64,000 bases of DNA from Boswellia sacra (taxonomy: Eukaryota; Streptophyta; Magnoliopsida; Sapindales; Burseraceae). Positions 32,415 through 42,906 of this stretch are shown here, piece after piece (the stretch's first letter is position 1; each line of letters begins with the position of its first letter). Below the pieces are notes generated by a model, which saw only the letters and a program-made list of their open reading frames with translations, was not told where the DNA came from and did not search any database. The stretch spans positions 47,569 to 111,568 of the forward strand of contig SNVD02011387.1 in assembly GCA_013180625.2 (NCBI GenBank). Reading direction: 5' to 3'. The position numbers were made by a program, and so were the translations under genes.

Positions 32415-33725
32415 TAGTAGCCCCTTGGTATACAGATATTGTCAATTACTTAGTTACGAAGAAGCTACCACATGACTTGACTCGAGCTCAAAGAGACAAG
32501 ATCAAGAACATTGCCAAGTACTACATATGGGATGATCCGTACTTATGGAAGCATTGTTCTGACCAAGTGATAAGAAGGTGCATTTCTGAATCTGAATTTA
32601 ATTCAATTTTAAACTTCTGTCATTCTTATGCATGTGGAGGTCATTTCGGACCAAAAAGAACAGCCCTTAAAGTTCTTGATTGTGGATTCTACTGGCCATC
32701 ATTGTTCAAAGATGCATATCTCTTCTGCAAAGCTTGTGACCGTTGTCAAAGGACAGGTAATTTAAGTGCCAAAAATCAAATGCCACAAACCCCTATACTT
32801 ATTGTCGAGATTTTTGATGTGTGGGGTATTGATTTCATGGGTCCTTTTCCTTCATCTTTTGTTAATGTTTACATTATACTTGCTGTGGATTATGTTTCTA
32901 AATGGGTGGAAGCAAAAGCTACGAGAACTAATGATTCTAAAGTTGTTGTAGGTTTTGTGAAATCTAACATTTTTGCGAGATTTGGAACACCAAGAGCCAT
33001 GATTAGTGACAGAGGGACACATTTCTGCAACAAATCATTTGAAGCCTTGCTCAAGAAATACAACATCACTCACAAGGTGTCTACTGCTTATCATCCACAA
33101 ACTAGTGGTCAAGTTGAAGTTTCAAATCGGGAAGTCAAGTCCATTCTCGAGAAGACAGTGAATCCGAGTAGAAAAGATTGGAGCCTACGATTGAATTATG
33201 CACTTTGGGCCTACCGAACTGCTTACAAGACACCTATTGGGATGTCTCCGTATAGGTTAGTCTATGGTAAGCCATGTCACCTTCCAGTAGAGCTCGAACC
33301 CAAAGCATGGTGGGCAGTAAAGCTTTGTAACATGGAGATGGATGCTGCTGGAGAACAAAGGAAGCTTCAACTGCAAGAATTGGAAGAACTTAGAAATGAT
33401 GCCTATGAGAATTCCAGAATTTACAAGGAGAGAACTAAGGCATTTTCATGATAAAATGATCTCCAGGAAGAATTTTGAAGTGGGACAGAAAGTTCTTTTA
33501 TTTCATTCTCGCCTCAAGTTATTTCCAGGTAAATTACGATCTCGATGGGTTGGACCTTTCGTTATTACTAATGTTTTTCCTCATGGTGCAGTGGAAATCA
33601 AGAGCTTAAAAACGGACAAAGTATTCAAGGTGAATGGGCACAGGTTGAAGCCATACTATGAGAATTCAGTGATGCAAGACATCGAGGAGGTACCTCTCTA
33701 CGAGCCAACTTATCTTGATGGGTGA
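32415..33725 (+). pseudogene. integrase of element B
   Basis: Frame to 33451 is open for the whole zinc-binding domain ('[10 protein letters not shown]', 'CKACDRC') and catalytic core (Asp in 'WGIDFMGPF', Asp in '[10 protein letters not shown]', Glu in '[10 protein letters not shown]'). One extra T at about 33443-33447 shifts to frame 33342-33725, which carries the C-terminal '[21 protein letters not shown]' and ends at TGA. Apart from that single base, the enzyme looks complete. Confidence 0.9.
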
Positions 33726-34173
33726 GGACAGATAACGTCAGGCTGAGGACATTAAACCAAGCGCTTATTGGGAGGCAACCCAATGTTTTTGAAACATAAA
33801 TAAAAAAGAGACAAAGAAAAGAAGGTAGTAACGATCACTTTTTTTGTTTCGAGGAGATTCCTCTCATGGGCTATTATAATTGATCAGGTTTTATCTCTCT
33901 TTGCCATCTGTCTCATTTGCTTTATTGTTTGTTTTTGACTTTCGTTTGCTCTTGTGTTTTTATTTCTTTTATGTGTCTCTATTTTCTTTTCTTTTCGTTT
34001 CTTTTCTTTTGTTTAATTTGATTACTTTGTGCTTTGAGCTCATTTATGCAGCAGCTTGTGGAAACATCCAAACGGAAGTTGAAGTCATTCGCCAAAGGTT
34101 TGAAACGTGCATATCTTGGAGAAAAACAAACCCGATCGCATTATCGGTAATATCTCCTCTTTTCTCCTCTTCA
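33726..34173 (+). other. T-rich spacer between integrase and ORFX, element B
   Basis: No gene. Very T-rich from 33880 to 34045, ending 'catttatgcag' (to 34051), which looks like a plant splice acceptor. An open frame across it yields a hydrophobic peptide, but only because of the pyrimidine tract. Confidence 0.4.
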
Positions 34174-34722
34174 ATGGATGCCAATATCTTTTTGTCGAAC
34201 CTTCGTAAATATTTTCCTTCACTTCCTCAAAATGCTGTGTTTAAAATTTATAAAGTACGGATGACTAGACTTTGGGCATTGATGCTCTTAAATGTGCTTG
34301 CTGATATCCGATGGCTTATCGAAGCCAAGGTGAGATTGTCCGGTGAGCCGGACATTAATCTCGCAAAATACCTGCCTGGTCTAGGAACTGTCTCTTATAC
34401 ACATCTAGATGTGTATAAGAGACAGATGTTATAAATGTGCTAGATGGAATTGTAACCAGACTTGTCGTTCATTAGGTTTTGTGTCCAGAAATAGAGAAGA
34501 TAAACTGTCATTTATTAAGAATGGTCTGAGTAATGAGTCGCTGGATAATTTTTATTAACTCTTGAGTCACATTCTTGTGGACTTGTTCAGCGTGAATTGC
34601 TTAATCTATGGACACAATTTCGTGATGAATTGCAGTGTTATAGTCTAGGGAATCTGACTAAAAACGACCCTGTTTGCCAGTTTATAATAAAACTGGATGG
34701 GAAGCAAATCCCCGACTCATAG
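34174..34722 (+). pseudogene. ORFX of element B, interrupted by adapter artefact
   Basis: ATG 34174 (MDANIFLSNLRKYFPSLP..) aligns with A ORFX to 'YLPGLG'. Then 34388-34425 is Nextera junction sequence, replacing roughly 14 codons that A has before its first Cys. Homology resumes at once with 'CYKCARWNCNQTCRSLG', keeping C-x2-C-x4-C-x3-C. A base loss near 34550 shifts the frame. The TAG at 34720-34722 is at the same codon as in A and C. The gene may be better in the real genome than in this assembly. Confidence 0.7.
34388..34425. other. Nextera mate-pair junction adapter (assembly contamination)
   Basis: CTGTCTCTTATACACATCT (34388-34406) is immediately followed by its exact reverse complement (34407-34425). 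This is the doubled Tn5 mosaic end left by circularised Nextera mate-pair libraries. It translates to VSYTHLDVYKRQ within the surrounding frame. It is not genomic sequence. Confidence 0.98.
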
Positions 34723-34791
34723 AAGGCGTTTCAGCCGTTACTGGACGTAAAACCAGAGGAAGATGTGAGCCACAATCACAATTACTTGTAT
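34723..34791 (+). other. conserved tail beyond the ORFX TAG, element B
   Basis: In frame after the TAG: 'KAFQPLLDVKPEEDVSHNHN', near identical to A and C. It ends at TTGTATATTTGA, a GTATAT that could be a splice donor. Confidence 0.5.
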
Positions 34792-34953
34792 ATTTGAATG
34801 TGTGTTGTTGTTGTCGAATTTTATTTCTTTCTTGTTTCGTTTGATCTGATTATCAATGTTGTTTTTTTGTGTTGTTGTTGTTTGTTGATTTTGTTTGTTT
34901 TAATTTCAAGTTTTCTTTTTGACAAACCAGATGACTACCTCATGATATCAGCA

Positions 34954-35205
34954 CACGTGGAAGACAAGTGTGGAGGTTTTGTCAACCTCCGCCGAAAGTA
35001 TATCTTTACTTTTCATGCTTCACGTGGGAGACAAGTGTGGCCGTTTTTTTCAAACCCCACCGAAAGTTTATCTCCATTTTTCATGCACACGTGGGCGACA
35101 AGTGTGGATGTTTTGTCAAACACCACCGAAAGCATATCTATTTTTTCAAATCTCGGGGCGATAAATCTGCATCGAGCAACCCCCACCGAAATTATGTCCC
35201 CATGT
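34954..35205 (+). repeat. tandem 67-bp repeat with three G-boxes upstream of LOG, element B
   Basis: CACGTG palindromes at 34954-34959, 35021-35026 and 35088-35093, exactly 67 bp apart. Each is followed by 'g.aagtgtgg', 'gttttgtcaa' and 'ccaccgaaag'-like words; a fourth, degenerate unit starts near 35152 without the palindrome. CACGTG is the core bound by plant bZIP and bHLH factors. A and C lack the array. It lies 0.15-0.4 kb before the LOG frame, where a promoter would be, but it could also be transcribed leader sequence. Confidence 0.7.
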
Positions 35206-35343
35206 GTCAAATTTGAGAGTTTTACGTGTGTATATATCCATGCTGCATATTTTGAAATGTCATTTTATAACCTGTCTTGCACTTGAATCGCATAATATCT
35301 AACGTGCATTATTGTCTTACACAAGTTTAGAGCACTTTTAGAA

Positions 35344-35995
35344 ATTGAGAAAACACCAATTCGGCGATTCCAAAATATATGCGTATTTTGTGGATCGCAA
35401 TTTGGTAAAGATGGAGAGTTTAAAACAGCAGCTCTTGATCTTGGTAGGACATTAGCTGCGAGGGGTATTCATTTGATTTATGGAGGGGGTAGTCTTGGGT
35501 TAATGGGGTGTGTGTCGACATCTGCATCCTTGGGAGGAAGTAAAGTTCTCGGCATTATCCCTAAACCATTAGCTGTGCGAGATATCATAGGCAATACAAT
35601 GGGGGAAGAGTTACAAGTCTCTAGCATGCATGAGCGTATTGCACATATGGTCATTAAATCTGATGCCTTTATAGCTTTGCCCGGTGGTTATGGTACATTA
35701 GAGGAGATATTTCAAATCACCTCTTGGACACAGCTAAACATCCATAAAAAACCCATTGGTTTGTTAAATGTCAATAATTTTTTTGATGGTTTGTTGTCTT
35801 TTCTTGATCAAGCAGTAGAAAAAAAACTTCATCTCACAGTCTGCGAGGCAAATCCTGGTTACAGCTTCAACTGCAGGGGAGTTAATTGACAAATTACAAG
35901 AGTTCGTCTATTCGCTTGATTCAACAATGGCTTGGATAGATTGGTTTGGAGAAGGCAATAAGAGGCGTAAACTGGATTTAACGCTCCATCTGTAA
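35344..35995 (+). pseudogene. LOG-like cytokinin-activating enzyme, element B copy
   Basis: 652 bp, one base longer than the 651-bp A frame. The codon matching the A start is ATT, not ATG. Motifs: 'ICVFCGSQFGK', 'LIYGGGSLGLMG' and 'LPGGYGTLEEIFQ', all expected for LOG. There is no stop until an extra A in a run of eight (about 35818-35826) shifts the last ~55 codons; the other frame then carries a matching C-terminus ending at TAA 35993-35995. Apart from the start codon and this homopolymer base, the gene is open. A homopolymer miscall is possible given the adapter artefact nearby. Confidence 0.9.
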
Positions 35996-37321
35996 TCTCT
36001 ATCTGTTGGTTTGCTCCATTTTCGTTTGCTTTCTCTTTATTGTGTTTATTTGAGTTGAGTTTTTTTTTCAGGTTGTTTCTTTCATCCCAGGTAGTATTTT
36101 CTAATCTCGGTTTTTAGAGTGGTGGCTTAAAAAGTTCAATTCCTCTTGAAACTCATTCTGGATCTCTTCAATCCATAATGGCTGAATAAGGAGGCTAACT
36201 TCTAAACTTTTTAGACCTATTCTAACTGCCTTGTTTGTGTTTACTGATTTGTTGGACTTTATTATTTTCTGAGTAAGTTTAGTTTTATGTAATTTCGAGT
36301 TGTTGTGTTTTTTTGTCTTTATCAGTTTCGATTCGAAAAAAAAATTGTGGAAAAACCTGAGAATGGCAGAATATGGGGTTTCCTTAACTCTTGAAACGCA
36401 TTCTCTCCAAATAAATCTGTAGTTTGTTTATTTCATGTTGTTTTGAAGTGTCTTGTTTCTCGTTTTGTTCTTTCATAATAAAGGTATATAGGCTGAAAAC
36501 CATAAGTCTGCGGGCTACTGGTCCTAAGGATTGTTGAAATATACAATCTTGACTCAGGTGTAACAACGCCACGTATCTCTTTTCTTGCATTTTGTGGGTC
36601 GATGATAAGATAATGATTGAATTAAGAATAACTCTTGGAAAATGATAAATGATGCATGGATCTGTGTTCTTGAAATGTCTATTGGTTTTCGCTTTGCTTT
36701 TGATTCCTTGCGCAACATTGAGCACTGAGCTATTATCACTGAGTTATTTGTTCACTTAGAGAAAGTTTATGTAATTTAAATGCTTCTTCAAATTTCAATG
36801 AATTCTAGAACTTGTTTGATGGTCACTCGAGGCGAAATCCTAGACTGTGCAACATTGGGGAAATGATTAAGGCCATCTTTGGACCGTTTGAGCCTTAATA
36901 GCCAACCTTGACTGAAATTGATCCCTAGTTACCCCTTTGAGCCTTTGTAAGACTTTTTCTTTGTTAACTCACTAAAAGATTTCCTAACCTTAAATGAATT
37001 TGTTCCAAACAGTTTATCCCTTACCTATGAGCATGTAAATCATTCGCAATTACATTTTGAGCTATGTTCTGGTTTTGGGAAGTTAGAGGAGGTTGGATTA
37101 TGCCATGAGCAATGCAAGTGAGTTTTATTATGTTTGTAAAAAAAAAAAAGAGAAAAAAAAATCTTTACTTATCTTCCACGTACTTAAACATTGAGGACAA
37201 TGTATTGTTTAAGTGTGGGGGAGTGGAATTACAGTTAAAAAAAAAAGAAAAAAAAGAAGTTCTATACCCTTGGGTGTTCTTTAAAAGAATGAAACATGGG
37301 TGTAGTTTCTTTTGTTTTCTA

Positions 37322-37353
<32 letters not shown>

Positions 37354-37925
37354 AGATTGAGTGTTCTAAATAAGTTTGGGGGAGTAACCTGGTGAATTAA
37401 ATAAAGTTGTGTTATAGGGGTGAGCTCTACATAATCTTGAATGATTTATGTGTTTGTGGGTGATTTGAGTCAAATTATTATCCTTGATCATACCTTCACC
37501 CAAGCCAAACGTTACAAGCTTAATAAAGTCCTACTTGATCCTTGGTGTTGTGCATGTCTACATTAGTAGAGAGTGACTTAAAAAGTAGGCTTATGGAGTT
37601 CATTTATACCCACATCTTCACTATTAAATATGATTCATTTTTATGCATAAACTCATCCGGGTTACAAGTGATTAGGTGAGAATGGCTCTACACACACACA
37701 CTTGAGAAATTGAAGTGAAGCGAAACTAATCTTTGAGATGAAATTCTTGATCAAGTGCATTATTTTGAAGTTTTCCTTGGGTTATAATTAAGTACAATCT
37801 TTGAGGTCTATTTGCAAGTTAAAACATGTGTGTTTTAATTTTTTCTTTGAATCTGTTTCGATTTAGTTTTGTTTCATATTGTCGTATTTGCTCGAGGACT
37901 AGCAAAGTCTAAGTGTGGGGAAATT
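35996..37925 (+). other. 3' untranslated region of element B
   Basis: 1.9 kb without a gene. It holds the conserved stretch at 36114-36232 and 36350-36408, several A-rich runs (37139-37160, 37236-37256, 37321-37352), the inverted repeat at 37188-37203, and three similar G-rich purine tracts: 'aagtgtgggggag' (37209-37222), 'aagtttgggggag' (37372-37385) and 'aagtgtggggaaatt' (37911-37925). Only the last adjoins the LTR and should be the true polypurine tract. Confidence 0.65.
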
Positions 37926-39348
37926 TGATAAGTGTCTATTTATGTATCATTTTCATATCAATTCGTCCATGTTTCTTTGCTATATTCCTTGGTATTTTTA
38001 TGTTTTTGTGTGGTTTTGATGTCTGTAGGAGTTTTGGAGCAACTTGCACAAAAATGGAGTAAAACCCTTCATTTTCACCTCTGCTAGTCAACCATCTTCT
38101 CGGATTTAATTGTATTGATATACAATGAACCTGATGACATATCATAGACCGTTGAAAAGCTCTCGAAGTCTACTTTTTGGAGAAATTTACGGTTTATGAA
38201 TCCATTCAGTGTACCGAAAGTTGTAATCAAAACAGTGTAAGAAGTGTAGAAATGTGATTCCACACATCACTGTAGCATGTATAATACGGGACACTGTAGC
38301 ACGTTACTGTAGCAGAGTATTTAAACACATTTTAGGGTTTTATTTTCATAACTTGAAGGAGGGAAACGACTTGGAGGCTGCATTTCTGGATTTCTCTCAT
38401 CCCTTGGAGTTCTTGAAGGAGAAAGAAGATTTTGAAAGAGGAGGAACTACAATTCCAAGAAGATTCATCTACAAAGAAGATTTTCAAAGAATTTGCTAAG
38501 TTCTTTCTTTCCTTTTCAATTCTGGAATTTCTCTGTATTGTATTTGTTATTCTGATTGAATATGTGTAACTAAATCTGAATTGGTTGAGGGTGATTTCAA
38601 AGCCCTTGATATGGATTTTGTGAGTTGATTGTGTAAGAAATTGTTATCCAATTCTCTAATTGAAGTTGCTTGTATTTTCCCATATCTAATGCTTATGATT
38701 GCTTACTGATTGTATTTGGAATGGCCAACTGAATATAATCTGTTATTGTCTATTGCTAGATTAGAAATCTTGATCCGTAATTGTCATGAATTTCCAATCA
38801 TTAGTAGCAAAATTGTGATCAGAGATTGCAATTGGAAAATACAACCTAGGTTAAATAATCTGAACTTGTGTGATTATTGCTTAGATCAACCTATCTTTCT
38901 TTATCGTAATGCTTCCATTGAATTAAACTTAGAGAGCTTGTTCTAGGTTGTTTAATGGATAGAGATTAAATAAAGAGCTTGTTTTATTTAACAACAAAGT
39001 AAGGAAAGATTGGGATAACAGAGCTTGTTGTTATCTACGGTTGATAACTTCAATGCTGTAATTGGATTACAATTCTATGTTAATTCACAAATTCATATCT
39101 TGTGGCAGAGAAAGAACCCTTAACCAAGTGTCTCTCATTGATTTTTCACTCCATTTAACTTTGTTTTGTGTTATTCTTCATTTGCATTCGTATTTCATTT
39201 AGTTAATCAATCAACAAAACCCCCCCTGTTTAGTTTATTATTGCTGGAAAATAACAAATTCAATTAGAATCAATCCTCGTGGGAACGATATCTACTTATC
39301 ACTTTATTACTTGTGCGACTAGTATACTTGCTAGTTTCGAACGCATCA
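37926..39348 (+). repeat. element B 3' LTR
   Basis: 1423 bp, TGATAAGTGTC to GCATCA, nearly identical to the 5' LTR. TATA-like TATTTAAA at 38318-38325. Confidence 0.95.
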
Positions 39349-39613
39349 CTTAGAGCACATATCTAATAGGTATGCACCTGTAATCTCTAGGCGTGCGCCT
39401 ATTGTCTATCGATGTGCGCCTATTCTATACCCTTTTTATTGTTTTTTCCGGTTTTTATTTCTTTGTGCTTCTTCGTGACATCTTTACTTATCCTCACTTC
39501 ATGTTTCTTTTGTTAGAGGCTGATCATACTCACAAATGAGGGGGCTTTCTTGCCAAGGCTTGCGTGTGCTACAACCAGATCCATAACGCCACCGTGAGGA
39601 GGCGTATAGATCG
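39349..39613. other. flank of element B, no gene
   Basis: Starts with the target duplication cttag. 'gtgcgcctatt' or similar occurs three times (39370-39435). Related 'gcgcac' words reappear at 40700-40860, so both may belong to one LTR-like sequence. No coding content. Confidence 0.35.
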
Positions 39614-40380
39614 ATGTGTCACATTTTTGAGCTATTTGTCGGTGAAGAGGATATGTACCGATCACCGCGCCTCTTTGCTCTTATCGAGAGGTGGATGGAC
39701 ACTACTTTTTCCTTCCACTTAAACTTTGGTGAGATGACTATCACCCTTTTTGAAATTGTTGCTCTTTTGGGCTTTCCTTGTCAAGGGACCTCAGTCCTAA
39801 GGTTGTGATGAGGGGTACTCATGCCACATGTTATGAGCAGCTAATGAGATACTAGCAGAGACGTGACGATGATGAGATCGTTGCCACGCTTGTGGAGGAG
39901 GAGCAGTTTGCATGCAACTTATCTTTTTTTTTTTTTTATTAGTGACCACGCTTCTTGCAAACACTTCTAACCCATGTAGAGCTTTACCTCGTTATAGTGT
40001 TGAAGGATTTGGATGTGGTGAGCATGTTGGTTGGGGGCAGGCTACCCTTGCTCATTTGTATTTTTGTTTGGTTCGAGCCTGCCAAGGCAATGGGGTGGTA
40101 GGAGGCTTTGCTCCTATTGTTGAGGTACATTGTTTCTACTTACATTTCCTTCCTTTGGTATCTTGATCTACATTCTAATTTCTTTTAGTCCTTCCTGTAG
40201 ATTTGAGCATACGAGCTTAGGCTTTTACCTCCTGTTGGTCCTCAGAATAGGACCAAGTCCTTTCCTCGCACTATTCGTTGGTCTCAAGGACGTTATGAGC
40301 ATGACGATTCTCATAACATGTATATTTTTCGCACCTACACCTATTGCCTCATTTAGGACGATGTAAGAAAAATTAAGGTA
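39614..40380 (+). pseudogene. plant mobile domain (PMD) fragment
   Basis: Frame 39614-39808 reads 'RLFALIERWMDTTFSFHLNFGEMTITLFEIVALLGFP', the signature of the plant mobile domain (as in MAIN/MAIL1-type proteins and their transposon-borne relatives: ALVERW..ET.TFHLP.GE.TITL.DV..LLGL). Later frames give 'TLAHLYFCLVRAC' (about 40045) and 'FPRTIRWSQGRYEHDD' (about 40260), further PMD blocks. At least two frameshifts and stops. PMD occurs both in host genes and inside Mutator-like and gypsy elements; given the setting, a transposon-borne copy is likelier. Confidence 0.7.
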
Positions 40381-41059
40381 GTTAGTCTCATGCTATTTTC
40401 CATCTTTTCACATACTTACCTATTCATTTTTCGATTTCCTGCAGGTGCACTGGTACTAGTAGGGTAGTTAGATGCACTGGACTCTTGCTATAAGCACTAG
40501 ATTTTGACTTATAGTTTAGATGTCTGATGATGATAGCTAGACACACTAACTAGATGCAAAATTATATCCAAGAGGCATCAGAACTCAAAAAAGAGACACC
40601 AAGTAATGGGAAAAGTAGATAAAACAGTTGCTAAACACAATGAGAGGGCAAAAATTAGAGTTTATTTAGAATTCAGTGCCCAACTAAGGATAGGTGAGCG
40701 CTTGTCCATGAGAGGCACACGCCTTTCCTTTGAGATTTTCATTACAACCGTCCACCTATCGAGATATTAGGGTTTTGTATTTATAACCCTTTAAATAAGC
40801 GCACATCTGTCAGTTAGTGCATAACAGGTGCACACTTATTATCTTGAATCCCATATTGGTTTTGTATCGTTTTATATGCCTACATGATGCCTATATAAAG
40901 AAATGTTACTGTTCATTAAAGGCATCAAAATCCATTGATTCTCACACCCTTTTTTAGTGTTATTACAGTATAAAGAGTAGGAAATTGACAGATATTGGGA
41001 GTCTTCATGAAAGAGTTCTTGATGTCTAAAGGTGCACTTTGGATTATTTTAAAGTATGT
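40381..41059. other. no gene; probable U3 part of the E-type LTR
   Basis: Non-coding. 'gcctatataaagaaatg' (about 40888-40905) is a good TATA context about 150 bp before the part that aligns with the 5' E-type LTR. Confidence 0.35.
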
Positions 41060-42901
41060 GTCAAAGTAAAGATTCAGCTTTTAATAGTGCCAGAATAAAG
41101 GCAAGTCCTGGGGACATCCTATGTTTGCTTATGCATGTTTGTTTGCTTATTTGTTTGCTTATTTGTTTGCGTAGAATCATGTTTAGGTTTATTTATGAGT
41201 TTGGTATGCTAGGATGCATGTATTAGGCCTATGTATGTAGAATCATGCTTCGGTTATTTTTGCTTTAATATTATGCTAGAATCATGTTAGGATTATGAGT
41301 GATAAAATATTTTGGATCACGTTAGGAATAATATTGTTTGTATGCTTTATTTATGATATGATTATATCTCCTCCTCCTCCTCCTTCTATCTCTTTTTTCC
41401 TGGATAAAAAATGGTGGACTCACAACTGTTGGTAGGGGACCATTGCTTTGAAATGAATAATGCTTTGATGTTATGATTCTATTTCTTCTTGGACTCCTTT
41501 TATTTGTTCATTGATGTATGATGGTGGATCACAATTGATAGTAGGGGTTTATCATGTTGATATAAATTATGTTTTGAATTTTATGCTTTGATTAATATGA
41601 GTATAACATGTTAGAATCATGCTAAATTCAATATCATAATGTTTTCTTTACAATGATATAATTTTTACCTTCTTCTTTGTTCTCTTTGTTATTCATAGAT
41701 ATGTGATAGTGGATTCATAATTCTTGGTGAGAGACCATCATATTGACATGAGTTATGAATGAGACGTGTGTGTTACGAAAAATGCTACGTTAGAAGCATG
41801 TTTTAGGAGGAATTTGACGTGGTTATGCATGGTTTTTATTCTTTTTCTTTGGTTGCTAGAATCATGATCAGGCAAAATATGCATATTTTCTTTCTCTCTT
41901 CTTGTTCTTTTCTTGACTAATGAGTAAGAAATGATAAGTAATTATAGACTCATGATTGTTGGGGAATCATTACTTTGATAATATCCCACTCATTATTTAT
42001 AATGTTGCCATGTTAATTCTTTTTTTTTTTTTTTGGGTTTCATTGTATGAGAGTGACATGAATATGATGTTTAGATTGCATGTTTAGGAATTTGCTAATC
42101 TTTGAATTCATACCATGTTGTCTTTTGTTTTCTTTATGTATGGTGAATTGAGACTTAATGGGTAATAAGTGGACTCATAATTGGTGGTAAGGGATTTATT
42201 GCTTGATTTAGTTTCATTTCATTTTTTATGCTTTAATTTATGAGTGATTGTTCTTAATGCTTCAGTTATGCTTTGTTGCGTGTTTCATATCCTTTGTTCA
42301 TGCGATTTCATTAAAGTGATTGATGGTAGAATGTAAATGGATGATTTCCATAATTCTTATTTTTATCTATTTTGTTTTATATTATACATTTATAAATACT
42401 TGATGTAATCCCTTTCCCTATTCCCTTGTGTTTTCTATGATTGTAATTCTATTCTCCTCCCTACTTTCTTTGGATGTATCACATGTACTCACCTTACACG
42501 CTTAAAAAACATAAAACGAGTTGTGTGTAAAAATGAATTAGGATCAATGGCATAAACATTAATATGATAAAACTTTGGACTTAGCAAACCTGAGTGGAGG
42601 CTAGATTCACATTCAGATGAGGTTTAATCCCGTACCTAACTTCTTGAACCCATCTGTGAAGGGGTGACGGTAGTTTAAGTCTAGAAGCAACGGATCAGAT
42701 TGCTATTACTCACAATTTTCCCATGGTTAGACATATGTGTGACTCCATTTTGTTTCTCCAAGCTTACCTTTATGGCTTGTTCTATGTTCTTTTAAGTCTC
42801 TATGGGCTTTGACATAGTGTCGTTAATCTCATATAACCAACTATTTTACCATTTTGCCCTTATCTTTAGCCTTAATTGTCGATTACCAAACGACCCCCAA
42901 A
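41060..42901 (+). repeat. second E-type (Tat-like) LTR, left part
   Basis: Colinear with 4830-6000; see the shared landmarks there. It contains repeated 'agaatcatg', 'gtggactcataattg.tggtagggg' and 'ttatgctt' phrases at roughly 120-250 bp spacing, so the LTR has internal degenerate repeats. Element C is inserted after 42906. Confidence 0.6.
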
Positions 42902-42906
42902 TGGGC

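Larger units (their letters stand above)
26748..39348 (+). mobile_element. Athila-type LTR retrotransposon B carrying ORFX and LOG
   Basis: 12,601 bp, flanked by the 5-bp duplication cttag (26743-26747 and 39349-39353). LTRs at 26748-28171 and 37926-39348 differ at about three dozen of ~1424 positions (about 2.5 percent by eye), making it the youngest insertion here. tRNA-Asp primer binding site, gag, protease, RT, RNase H, integrase, ORFX and LOG follow in the order seen in A and C, but LTR sequence and 3' UTR are of a different family. Pol has single-base frameshifts. ORFX contains a sequencing-adapter artefact. Confidence 0.95.

Noticed and set aside
33880..34173. Env-like membrane protein N-terminus in element B (hydrophobic leader before ORFX)
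   Set aside because: The hydrophobic residues come from a T-rich pyrimidine tract; A and C lack it and start ORFX at an ATG matching 34174.
34968..35286. Several overlapping ORFs with repeated peptides before the B LOG
   Set aside because: They are translations of the 67-bp tandem repeat in different frames, with no conservation in A or C.
37112..37360. Lys-rich ORF in the B 3' UTR
   Set aside because: It is a translation of A-rich runs around the conserved inverted repeat; not conserved in A or C.
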